A DNA stretch of 64,000 nucleotides from Marinilactibacillus sp042660675. GTDB lineage: Bacteria; Bacillota; Bacilli; Lactobacillales; Carnobacteriaceae_A. The stretch is taken from the NCBI RefSeq assembly GCF_042660675.1, contig NZ_JBHSUL010000001.1, forward strand, positions 1 to 64,000. The letters are read 5' to 3'. A model generated the notes under the pieces. It ran no database searches. It worked only from the letters and a program-made list of their open reading frames with translations, and was not told the origin of the DNA. The position numbers and the translations under genes were made by a program. Positions 8,313 to 15,798 of the stretch are shown here, one piece after another; the stretch's first letter is position 1, and each line of letters opens with the position of its first letter.

Positions 8313-9797
8313 TTACTCTCCCCTTTTATTTACAACTTCAAGATTCAATTTTCTGTTTTCGATTTTCCAAATTTGATCGGCCATATAATCCATAAATCGT
8401 TGATCATGACTAGTGAAGATAATCGTTCCAGGATAAGCAATCATCAATTTCTCTAATGCTTCTATCGTTTCAAGATCAATAAAATTCGTTGGTTCATCAA
8501 GTATCAAAACATTACTAGAAATCGAAAACATTTTGGCAAGAACTAATTTTGTGGCTTCTCCTCCACTTAGCAACTGAACAGATTGGTGCAACTGATTCTC
8601 TAGAAAGCCCAAGTTATGAGCGATAGCTCTTACAAGCACTTCTGGATAGTCTGAATCTTTTGATAAATACTGGAAAAGGGTTTCCTGTTTTTCAAGATAA
8701 TAGTCCATCTGATTGTACGTAGATATTTTAGCTTTTGGAGACATGACAATTCCAGAATCATCCGCCAAGATATGCTGAATCAAACTTGTTTTTCCAGATC
8801 CATTATTTCCTGTAATCCCAATTCTTTTGCCTAGAGGGAATTGAAAATCAATCTTATCTAGCAATAACTGATCCCCTTTGACTATCGTCACCGCTTCTCC
8901 TCTAACTGGAAATCGATTATGCATTTTTAAATTTTCTGATACTGGAAATTGCAACGCTCGGTAAGCACTCGGTTTCTCAACATCTTCTAATCTTTCAATT
9001 CTACTATTGATTGCTTTCACCGTTTTATGGGCTGATTTCTGAACAGTATCTTTTTGTTTTGAGGAAGACAGACGACTAGGTTTGATTCGTCTATTTTTCT
9101 GCTTCTTACTAACTTGGTTCAGCTTGGTTGCTTGTCTTTGTTTTTGATCTACTGTGCGCTCTAATCGATTTTTTTCTTTTACGTAAAGATTATACTTTTG
9201 TTTCTGTTCATCTAATTCTGCTTCTTTTTGAACTTCATATTGGCTAAAATTTCCTTTATAGACCGTAATTTTTCCGGACTCTACTTCCCATACCGATGTA
9301 ACCGTAGCATCTAGAAAGGCTCTATCGTGGCTAACAATCAATGCTGTTCCGTAAAAGTATTGAAGTTCTTCTATCAAGAATCTTCTTCCTTCTGTATCTA
9401 AATGAGTCGTCGGTTCATCCAATAAGAGTCCGCCAGTGTAATGAGAGAATAAGTCTACTAACTTTAAACGAGATACTTCTCCTCCACTGTAAAAATCCAA
9501 GGAATGGGTAGGTAGCTTTAATTTACCAAGTAACTCAGGATCCGTCATTTCAAAATCGATTCTCGTTCCTTTTTCTATTTGAGCAAAGTACTGGAACTCA
9601 ATCGATTTTTCGATTTTTCCACTGTCTTGATCTATTTCTCCAGCAATCATTTTCACTAAAGTACTTTTTCCCTGACCATTTTTTCCGATTATTCCAATTT
9701 TTTCATTCTCATATACAGTGAGGTGATCAATCGAAACCACCTCTCTGCTGTTGAAACTTTTCATTACATCTTTCATTTCTAAAACTAATTTTTCCAT
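8313..9797 (-). CDS. ABC-F ATPase, antibiotic-resistance (ribosome-protection) type
   Basis: 494 residues with two ABC ATPase domains in one chain and no membrane helices. Walker A motifs are GKNGQGKST and GNNGSGKTS; signatures are YSGGEVSRLKL and LSGGEATKLVL. A long, basic, charged linker (about 190-270) joins the domains, as in ABC-F proteins that bind the ribosomal E site. Length and sequence style resemble the Msr/Lsa/Vga group rather than housekeeping EttA-like ABC-F proteins. AAAGGAG precedes the ATG. Upstream is a long leader with a short ORF and an intrinsic terminator, a hallmark of drug-induced members. The drug spectrum cannot be read from sequence, but the RLR leader peptide points to macrolides. 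Confidence 0.9.
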   Translation of the reverse strand: MEKLVLEMKDVMKSFNSREVVSIDHLTVYENEKIGIIGKNGQGKSTLVKMIAGEIDQDSGKIEKSIEFQYFAQIEKGTRIDFEMTDPELLGKLKLPTHSLDFYSGGEVSRLKLVDLFSHYTGGLLLDEPTTHLDTEGRRFLIEELQYFYGTALIVSHDRAFLDATVTSVWEVESGKITVYKGNFSQYEVQKEAELDEQKQKYNLYVKEKNRLERTVDQKQRQATKLNQVSKKQKNRRIKPSRLSSSKQKDTVQKSAHKTVKAINSRIERLEDVEKPSAYRALQFPVSENLKMHNRFPVRGEAVTIVKGDQLLLDKIDFQFPLGKRIGITGNNGSGKTSLIQHILADDSGIVMSPKAKISTYNQMDYYLEKQETLFQYLSKDSDYPEVLVRAIAHNLGFLENQLHQSVQLLSGGEATKLVLAKMFSISSNVLILDEPTNFIDLETIEALEKLMIAYPGTIIFTSHDQRFMDYMADQIWKIENRKLNLEVVNKRGE

Positions 9798-9869
9798 AGA
9801 TAAACACTCCTTTTTAAAGTCGTGTTCTATACTACAGAGGGAGGTCTAACCCCTTACATCAATGTACGC

Positions 9870-9896
9870 AAAAAAAGAGATAGCTCACTACCTCTT
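9870..9896 (-). terminator. Leader attenuator terminator upstream of the ABC-F gene
   Basis: On the minus strand AAGAGGTAG pairs with CTATCTCTT around a TGAG loop, with one G-U pair, followed by seven T. It lies between the leader peptide and the ABC-F start, 73 bases before the ATG. It would end transcription prematurely unless upstream ribosome stalling refolds the leader. Confidence 0.8.
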
Positions 9897-9987
9897 CAAA
9901 GTAACTCTATTTTCCAGATGGAAGAAAAATGTGCAGACTGCTCCCTTGTATCTGTCGTAAAAAACAGGACCTTGAATTGTTATTTAA

Positions 9988-10029
9988 TTAACGATTCAAA
10001 GCCACAGTGCGCAATCTTATCGAAGCCAT
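9988..10029 (-). CDS. Leader peptide MASIRLRTVALNR (macrolide-arrest-like)
   Basis: A 13-codon ORF with an excellent Shine-Dalgarno (GGGGAGGGAAG) encodes MASIRLRTVALNR and stops with TAA. The Arg-Leu-Arg core is the +X+ motif at which ribosomes stall with macrolides, as in the ErmD leader peptide (MTHSMRLRFPTLNQ). It sits 190 bases before an ABC-F resistance-type gene and upstream of an intrinsic terminator. Stalling would be expected to change leader folding and let transcription through. A GGAAGAA segment at its ribosome-binding site is complementary to TTCTTCC about 90 bases downstream. The peptide is read directly; the arrest function is inference from the motif and context. Confidence 0.8.
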   Translation of the reverse strand: MASIRLRTVALNR

Positions 10030-10059
10030 TCTTCTTCCCTCCCCGTTATCATTATTTTT

Positions 10060-10088
10060 AGGATAGCAAATTTGATAGCGCTTTTCAA
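10060..10088 (-). promoter_or_regulatory. SigA-type promoter of the ABC-F leader
   Basis: On the minus strand TTGAAA (10088-10083) and TATCCT (10065-10060) are separated by exactly 17 bases. Transcription would start about 20 bases before the leader-peptide ribosome-binding site. Confidence 0.75.
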
Positions 10089-10194
10089 CAATACTCTTCT
10101 TTATCTATACAGCGGCTACTATATATTGAGGTAATATTAAAAATATTTCTATTAAATTTCTCAAAAATGTAATAAAAATAACAAACATTCAATG

Positions 10195-10226
10195 GAAGGC
10201 ATATAATTTGTATAAAATCTTTATGC
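10195..10226 (+). promoter_or_regulatory. Conserved upstream element of stress-protein gene (copy 2)
   Basis: GGCATATAATTTGTA followed by a TTTATG block parallels the element at 5441-5472, at a similar distance from the start codon. TATAAT here could serve as a -10, but there is no good -35. Co-regulation of the two stress loci is inferred. Confidence 0.45.
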
Positions 10227-10281
10227 TCCTTATACTTGCCATATAACCAAATATTGCAAGTATCAATAGGAGGAATTACAA

Positions 10282-10914
10282 ATGAATCATTTTATCGAAG
10301 GAAGTTATTTAACCATACAAGAATTAGAAAAAACAGTCGACACTTTGCTTACACAAGGATACGATAAAAAGGATATGACAATCGTTGCTAGTCCTGACAC
10401 TAAAGAAGGGTTAGATACCGATATCCCTGTTAGCGTATACGGAGACGATTCGGAAGATGAATCCATGATGGATAAAATCAAAGACCTTTTTTCTAAATCA
10501 GACGAAAATCATACAACCGATGCTGATCAAAAACTGCTAAGTGATTATAAGACAGAACTCAATAATGGACGCTTGATCTTATTAGTAGAAGAGAATGAAA
10601 ATGCAATTCACGAAACTTCTAATGAAATAAATACAACTAATCCATCAGATGCTCCAGTTGTAGATACAGTCAACCAAGGTGCTGATATTGTGGTAGACGA
10701 AGACGATCACGCTTCTCCAAACCATTCCATTACACCTGCGGATCATCCGGATATTGATCCAACCGATCCCGCTCATAACGCTGGAACGAGCAGCAACCCT
10801 AAAGCTGATACTCGTCCGGATCATGGAAATCCGAGTCAAGATCATATATCTGTTAAGCCAGGTGAAGCTTCAGGAGACTCTTCCGTAGAGGATCCTAATC
10901 ATTCTAGCCGCTAA
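10282..10914 (+). CDS. YflT-domain general stress protein, paralogue 4
   Basis: 210 residues. The N-terminal domain opens MNHFIEGSYLTIQELEKTVD and GYDKKDMTIVASP, contains a DEDESMMDKIKDLFSK-type insertion near residues 55-75, and ends with NNGRLILLVEE. About 100 residues of acidic, proline- and histidine-containing low complexity follow. AATAGGAGGAA is positioned well before the ATG. It lies 140 bases before paralogue 5; no terminator was found between them, although the gap is long enough for a separate promoter. A plus-strand element upstream resembles the one before paralogue 1. Confidence 0.83.
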   Translation: MNHFIEGSYLTIQELEKTVDTLLTQGYDKKDMTIVASPDTKEGLDTDIPVSVYGDDSEDESMMDKIKDLFSKSDENHTTDADQKLLSDYKTELNNGRLILLVEENENAIHETSNEINTTNPSDAPVVDTVNQGADIVVDEDDHASPNHSITPADHPDIDPTDPAHNAGTSSNPKADTRPDHGNPSQDHISVKPGEASGDSSVEDPNHSSR

Positions 10915-11054
10915 TCACTAACGATTTTCATAGAATTTATGACAGAGATCAAGCTACAAGCGTTTTATTTGAATCTATTCAGCCTAACTCATATACTGAT
11001 GGCGTACTCAAATTAATCATACATTTATATAAAATTAATAGGAGGAAACATATC

Positions 11055-11999
11055 ATGACCAAATACGTTCAAGGAACTTACGTAACAGCAGAAGAAGCAA
11101 ATACAGCAGTAGATTCACTGATTGCTCAAGGATATGACAGCAGTGATATCACTTTAGTTTCTAATGGTACTACGAATAGTAACTTATCGACAAATGTCCA
11201 TTCTAAAGTATATGGTAAAAGTGATACAGAAGATGAGTCTTTCATGGACAAAGTAAAAGATATGTTCACCGGTGAAGCAAACGATTCCTCAAATAATACG
11301 ACAGACTCTGAAAATGATGTTCTAAATCGTTACACTGATGAGATCAATAATGGTCGAATCGTCATTTTAGTAGAAGAAAACCCAAATGTGGATAGAGTAT
11401 CAGACGATGCTTCTGTTGAACCAGTTGGGGATACTACTGTAGATCCAGCTATGGATAGTACAGATGTTATTGTTGGATCAACAACTGATCCAGCAGTCGA
11501 TCCTACTGTAGATCCAACGCTTGACACAACAAATGAAGCAGCTTTGAATTCAGTAGATCGCGAACCTGAAGTGGATGCTACAAATACTGACTCAAGTAAA
11601 GAAAAAATTCAACTTCAAGAAGAACAAGTGGATGTTGATACTAACGAAGTACAAACTGGCGAAGTACATGTTCAGAAAAACGTAACGGAAGATACAAAAA
11701 CGATTGAAGTTCCCGTTAAACATGAAGAAGTTACTGTTGAAAAACATGCTGTCACAGATGGTAGACCCGCAGAAAACACTTTAGATGATAACGAAGAAGT
11801 TTCAATTCCAGTTACTGAAGAACAAATTGAAGTCACTAAACGTCCCGTCGTTACAGACGAAGTCGTCATCAATAAAGAAACAAAAGAAGATACCGAACAA
11901 GTATCTGAAACTGTTCGTAAAGAAGATGTCGATATCAACACAGATGGAAATGTTGATGTTGAAGGCGAAAAAAATGACGGATTTAACAACCGTCCATAA
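11055..11999 (+). CDS. YflT-domain stress protein fused to a DUF2382 (YsnF/AvaK) domain
   Basis: 314 residues in three parts. Residues 1-115 are the YflT domain (YVQGTYVTAEEANTAVDSL, GYDSSDITLV, DKVKDMFTG insertion, NNGRIVILVEE). Residues 120-175 are an acidic linker with repeating D-P/D-T units. Residues 178-305 are a DUF2382-type domain of alternating charged beta segments (IQLQEEQVDV, EVPVKHEEVTVEKHAV, IPVTEEQIEVTKRPVV). DUF2382 is usually found as a stress protein in its own right or fused to PRC-barrel domains, so the present fusion ties both families together. AGGAGGAAA precedes the ATG; a strong terminator follows. Confidence 0.87.
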   Translation: MTKYVQGTYVTAEEANTAVDSLIAQGYDSSDITLVSNGTTNSNLSTNVHSKVYGKSDTEDESFMDKVKDMFTGEANDSSNNTTDSENDVLNRYTDEINNGRIVILVEENPNVDRVSDDASVEPVGDTTVDPAMDSTDVIVGSTTDPAVDPTVDPTLDTTNEAALNSVDREPEVDATNTDSSKEKIQLQEEQVDVDTNEVQTGEVHVQKNVTEDTKTIEVPVKHEEVTVEKHAVTDGRPAENTLDDNEEVSIPVTEEQIEVTKRPVVTDEVVINKETKEDTEQVSETVRKEDVDINTDGNVDVEGEKNDGFNNRP

Positions 12000-12014
12000 G
12001 ACAATTAATTTTGA

Positions 12015-12047
12015 CTGAAGCAGTATTTTTACTGCTTCAGTTTTTTT
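12015..12047 (+). terminator. Terminator of the YflT-DUF2382 gene
   Basis: CTGAAGCAGTA and TACTGCTTCAG are perfectly complementary with a short T-rich loop, followed by seven T. Confidence 0.92.
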
Positions 12048-12064
12048 ACATATTTTGAAAACAG

Positions 12065-12104
12065 AAAAAAGGAAGGAGACTTGAATCCGTCTCCTTCCTT
12101 TTTT
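12065..12104 (-). terminator. Bidirectional terminator beyond the LLM oxidoreductase gene
   Basis: A near-perfect 16-bp stem (AAAAAAGGAAGGAGAC with GTCTCCTTCCTTTTTT) has A and T runs at its ends. It lies between convergent genes and can serve both strands. Confidence 0.88.
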
Positions 12105-12117
12105 AACTCTAATTCTT

Positions 12118-13113
12118 TTAAAGCATTTCCTTAGCTAACAATCGGTACGCATTTAATCTTTGTTCTTGAGAATGTGCAATACTGCAGATCATTGCTTCTT
12201 GGAATCCATATTCTTCTGCATCCTGACGTAACTTATCTGCTACTTCTTTTGCTGTTCCGACCAGATGAATCTGACGATTCGTTTGAATGCCAACTTTTTC
12301 TTCTTCAGACAATTGATAATTTTTCGCCTCTTCAGGTGACATTAACTGTTCCATTCTACCTTGAGCTAAGTGAATGCGCGCAATGTCTTGAGGTTTTGCC
12401 TGATATTCTGCTTCTTCTTTTGTTTCAGCTACCGTCACTAGATAGGCTACATTGATTTCAGGTTTTTCCATAAAAGCAGAAGGTTTGAAATGATATCTGT
12501 ATAACTCAAAGATTTCTTTACGCATGGATCCAAGCATAAAGAATTGAGCAAATGAATACCCCATACCTCTACGACCTGCTTCAATCGCACTGTTCCCACT
12601 AGATCCAAGTAACCATGACTCTGGCAATACAACCTTTTGAGGAGTCGCAATTGTGTGTTTATATAATAACTCTTCGGGTACTTCATCGTTTATTAATGTC
12701 AACGTCGTATCCAGTTTTTCATATAAATGATCAAAATCTGGATTATTTCCTTGAGATAAGGCGTAAATGGATCGCTGATCTCCACCTGGTGCACGGCCTA
12801 CACCGAAATCAATTCTGCCTGGTGCAAGTGCGCTCAAGGTTTTAAATACTTCTGCCATCTTTAAAGGTGAATAATGCATAATCATCGTTCCACCAGTACC
12901 TAAGCGGATACGGTTTGTTTTCGCTGCGATGTAAGCCGTGATGATTTCTGGTGCTGAACTTGCAAATGCATCACTTCCATGGTGTTCTGCAAGCCACATA
13001 CGGTCATAGCCTAGTTCTTCCGCCACTTGTGCGAGTTCAACAGCATACTCTAACGCGTTTTGTGGCATTTTCCCACCGGTAATCGGTGCCTGGTCCAATA
13101 CACTTAATCTCAT
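12118..13113 (-). CDS. LLM-class (luciferase-like) flavin-dependent oxidoreductase
   Basis: About 331 residues. The luciferase-like monooxygenase fold is recognised from MRLSVLDQAPI, the WLAEHHG motif near residue 45, RIRLGTGGTMIMHYSPLKMAEVF and the GVGRAPGGD segment. These mark the subfamily sometimes called MsnO8/alkanal-monooxygenase-like. Such enzymes use FMNH2 or F420; in this kind of bacterium FMN is expected, and the substrate is unknown. I place the start at the ATG at 13113, with AGAGAGG about 12 bases upstream. A TTG at 13125 abuts the ribosome-binding site and is unlikely. It is a single gene with its own terminator. Confidence 0.88.
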   Translation of the reverse strand: MRLSVLDQAPITGGKMPQNALEYAVELAQVAEELGYDRMWLAEHHGSDAFASSAPEIITAYIAAKTNRIRLGTGGTMIMHYSPLKMAEVFKTLSALAPGRIDFGVGRAPGGDQRSIYALSQGNNPDFDHLYEKLDTTLTLINDEVPEELLYKHTIATPQKVVLPESWLLGSSGNSAIEAGRRGMGYSFAQFFMLGSMRKEIFELYRYHFKPSAFMEKPEINVAYLVTVAETKEEAEYQAKPQDIARIHLAQGRMEQLMSPEEAKNYQLSEEEKVGIQTNRQIHLVGTAKEVADKLRQDAEEYGFQEAMICSIAHSQEQRLNAYRLLAKEML

Positions 13114-13227
13114 TCTTTTAAACAACCTCTCTTTTTACTTACTTTTAGTATACCATCAAATGAAGAATCATTCATTGGGGACGGATTAAAACACCGTAAG
13201 CAAATCGAGCGGTTAGAAAAAATATAG

Positions 13228-13626
13228 TTATTCAGCCACTAACTGTTCATGATCTATGACAAATTTACTTTCTGGCAAATAGTACAATCTGTAATACTCA
13301 CCCTCTTCTGGCTTTAATGCCCATGGATCCCTCTGGTATTCAATACCCTCTATTAAAAATCCAAACGTATCCCCTTGAAAGTAGACAGTATCTATCGTAC
13401 CTTCTACAATTTTTGTCTTTTTATTTAATGCATTTGGAATGTCTTTGTATAATGGAAGGGTATAGTTGAAAATCAGGAAAAGTACTAATGGCGTCAATAC
13501 CCCAAGAAAGATCAACCACTTTCTTGAAATTAGTTTCCTTCTCATTAGTATTGTCATATATCCTATTCTTAAAAAGACAACTATCATCAGTGTTTGAAAA
13601 AAGACTACTCCATAATAGTAACGCAT
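13228..13626 (-). CDS. Unknown membrane protein with two N-terminal helices
   Basis: 132 residues. Hydrophobic segments at about 5-27 and 38-58 precede a soluble part of about 70 residues containing YFQGDTFGFLIEGIEYQRDPW and ending FVIDHEQLVAE. CAGGAG precedes the ATG at good spacing. I do not recognise the family. The soluble part looks beta-rich and is probably outside the membrane, but orientation is not certain. It is a single gene, with no convincing terminator of its own seen. Confidence 0.65.
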   Translation of the reverse strand: MRYYYGVVFFQTLMIVVFLRIGYMTILMRRKLISRKWLIFLGVLTPLVLFLIFNYTLPLYKDIPNALNKKTKIVEGTIDTVYFQGDTFGFLIEGIEYQRDPWALKPEEGEYYRLYYLPESKFVIDHEQLVAE

Positions 13627-13732
13627 AATACGACTCCTGACTTTAATATTAAACTATTACTCGCCTATAAACTTTTCCTCACTTAAACTAGGCCATACAC
13701 TCTTTACAAGTCCACAGCCTAGTGAAGTATTT

Positions 13733-14479
13733 TTAATGTTCTGGACTCATTTTATCTACAAAGTAGGCTGTGATCATTTCCATTGTGGGTACTTTGACAA
13801 GATGTTTTTCGTCCTCATCTACAAACGTTAGATTCGCATCTGGATTTTCAGCAACAAATTCTGCTGCGTCACTATAAGGCACAATCTTATCTTCTATCCC
13901 GTGCCAGAACAGCATGGGTCTACCGGCTAACGTTTCGGGTCTCAAAGACAAATCATAATAGGGAATCCATGCTAGTAAAGTTTTATAATCTTCAGGTACA
14001 TATCTACCCGATTCCGTTGCTCGTTCGTAAATCCGTTCACGGTAATACACCGGTTTCGGTGACCCCATTACGCAGGCAGCCGTTTTGATCTCCGGGTGAT
14101 TCGTCATTAATGCACATGTCGTAATCCCCCCCATAGAAACACCACCAACCCCGATTCGATCATCTGCTAATCCTAGTTTTTTGAAATGATTAACCAGAGA
14201 TCCAAATTCAAAAAGATTTGCTTGAATACTTTGCCAGAAAGTCAGTGAAGGAACTTGAATGATGGGCTGTTTCCGCTCTCCATGATTGGCCGCATCAGGC
14301 AATAATACTCTAAACCCCGCTTCTGCTAATTTACGTCCTTGTGTTAGGACCAGTTCCTTAGATGACTGCCATCCATGATAGTAAATGATTAATGGTCGTA
14401 ATTGGTTTCTTTTTTCTCTTTCTACCACTTCAAGTATTGGGATATTTCCGATACGTCTTTTTCTGATCATCAATTTCAT
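13733..14479 (-). CDS. Alpha/beta hydrolase (YitV/prolyl-oligopeptidase-like esterase)
   Basis: 248 residues, soluble. IIYYHGWQSSKE gives the oxyanion region, LLPDAANHGER the second strand, and GVGGVSMGGITTCAL the nucleophile elbow with serine in GVSMGG near residue 117. GIEDKIVPYSDA supplies the acid and DEKHLVKVPTM the histidine, so the triad is complete. The order and length match B. subtilis YitV-like esterases. GAGGTGG lies before the ATG. Natural substrate unknown. Confidence 0.87.
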   Translation of the reverse strand: MKLMIRKRRIGNIPILEVVEREKRNQLRPLIIYYHGWQSSKELVLTQGRKLAEAGFRVLLPDAANHGERKQPIIQVPSLTFWQSIQANLFEFGSLVNHFKKLGLADDRIGVGGVSMGGITTCALMTNHPEIKTAACVMGSPKPVYYRERIYERATESGRYVPEDYKTLLAWIPYYDLSLRPETLAGRPMLFWHGIEDKIVPYSDAAEFVAENPDANLTFVDEDEKHLVKVPTMEMITAYFVDKMSPEH

Positions 14480-14741
14480 ATTCTTCCACCTCGGTTATAA
14501 GAATACAGTAAACAATTGCCTTAGAACAGTTTAGCGTTCTAAAATCCCTAGTTTTTTTCATACTTGTATGAGAAACTCCTCACTCTGACTGAAATCCATA
14601 GAATATGTTTTGATGTAGGTAATCATTTATGATAGGCTAGTAAAATCTGTGTACCTACTCATCAGATGTACGATAAAAAAGCGACTTTCCTGAGGATTTA
14701 ACGTCCTTGGTTTAATGAAGCACAACTCACTGGAGGAAACG

Positions 14742-15635
14742 ATGAAAAAAGCATCATTCAAGTTTCTCTCTCTTACGGCCCTTTCCTTACTTATAGCTGC
14801 CTGTGGAGATAGAAAACCCCGAGAAGAAATGAATCTTGGAGAACAAATGGACTTTACGATTACTGGCATGGAACCTGGATCCGGTATCGCTGAAACATCT
14901 CGAAAAGCACTAGCAGCATACGACAACTTAGAGGGCTGGGAAATTCATGAAAGCTCAACTGCAGGTATGCTCATTGCACTCGATCAGGCTACGAAACGCA
15001 AGGAGCCTGTAATTATTACGGGATGGGCACCACATTTTATATTTGAGACTTATGATATTAAGTTTTTAGAAGATCCCAAAAATGTATTAGGAGATGCCGA
15101 GGATATCCATACAATGGCACGCCTTGGTTTAAAAGAAGACAAACCAGAAGCTTATGCGTTTTTGGAAAAATTTAACTGGACCGTTGAAGATATGCAGGCT
15201 GTTATGGTCGATGCAATCGATGTTGAGTTTGAAGAAGCATCTGAAACTTGGATTGAAGAGAATCGAGATATGGTGGAAAGTTGGACTGAAGGAATCGACC
15301 ATGTAGATGGAGAGTCTTTTGATCTTGTCTCTTTCCCTTGGGATACAGAGCGTGCTTCCAGTCATGTTGTCGAAGCTGTTTTGGAAGAATTAGGTTATAA
15401 GGTTACGACGACTAATGTTGATCCAGCAATCATGTTCAAAGCGCTCGCTGCTGGTGAAACGGATGCGACTGTTGCAGTCTGGTTACCGACGACTCAAGCG
15501 CCTTTGATTAAAGAGTATGCTGGTCAAATGGACGATTTGGGTGTTAATCTTCATGGTACTCAAGTTGGCTACATCGTTCCTTCTTATATGGAAATCGATT
15601 CTATTGAAGATCTGCCCACTTATCTGGAACAATAA
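14742..15635 (+). CDS. Glycine-betaine/proline-type ABC substrate-binding lipoprotein (orphan)
   Basis: About 297 residues. The N terminus MKKASFKFLSLTALSLLIAAC ends in a lipobox (LIAAC), so the mature protein is a membrane-anchored lipoprotein. The rest matches the OpuAC family: TGMEPGSGIAE, WEIHESSTAGMLIALDQA, EPVIITGWAPHFIF (aromatic cage region) and SFPWDTERASSHVV. The start at 14742 is chosen for TGGAGGAAACG; the longer frame from 14715 has none. No permease or ATPase gene adjoins, so it must work with a transporter encoded elsewhere. Its ligand is probably a quaternary ammonium osmolyte such as betaine, carnitine or proline betaine. Confidence 0.88.
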   Translation: MKKASFKFLSLTALSLLIAACGDRKPREEMNLGEQMDFTITGMEPGSGIAETSRKALAAYDNLEGWEIHESSTAGMLIALDQATKRKEPVIITGWAPHFIFETYDIKFLEDPKNVLGDAEDIHTMARLGLKEDKPEAYAFLEKFNWTVEDMQAVMVDAIDVEFEEASETWIEENRDMVESWTEGIDHVDGESFDLVSFPWDTERASSHVVEAVLEELGYKVTTTNVDPAIMFKALAAGETDATVAVWLPTTQAPLIKEYAGQMDDLGVNLHGTQVGYIVPSYMEIDSIEDLPTYLEQ

Positions 15636-15649
15636 TTTAACTAAATTGA

Positions 15650-15683
15650 AAGGTCTAGTGAACAAATTCACTGGGCCTTTTTT
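15650..15683 (+). terminator. Terminator of the betaine-type lipoprotein gene
   Basis: AAAGGTCTAGTGAA pairs with TTCACTGGGCCTTT around a CAAA loop, with one mismatch and G-U pairing, followed by T6. Confidence 0.85.
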
Positions 15684-15747
15684 GTATGACATTTTAAGGT
15701 TCTGTCTTAAATCCATGTACACAATTTAATTTCACAAGGTCTTTGGG

Positions 15748-15776
15748 TTGGTTTTCAGGATAGATTTTTACATAAT
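15748..15776 (+). promoter_or_regulatory. Promoter of the aldehyde dehydrogenase gene
   Basis: TTGGTT and CATAAT with a 17-base spacer lie 22 bases before the GTG start. Both hexamers deviate from consensus, so this is a moderate call. Confidence 0.5.
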
Positions 15777-15798
15777 AGTATTAAGGAGCTGATTTTAA

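Noticed and set aside
9822..10061. Plus-strand open frame of 79 codons opposite the ABC-F leader
   Set aside because: It lacks a ribosome-binding site and lies exactly antisense to the leader peptide, attenuator and promoter of the ABC-F gene. Its translation resembles no protein.
11672..12004. Serine/valine/threonine-rich open frame antisense to the stress-protein C terminus
   Set aside because: Its composition is a reflection of the acidic, repetitive codons on the other strand; no ribosome-binding site.
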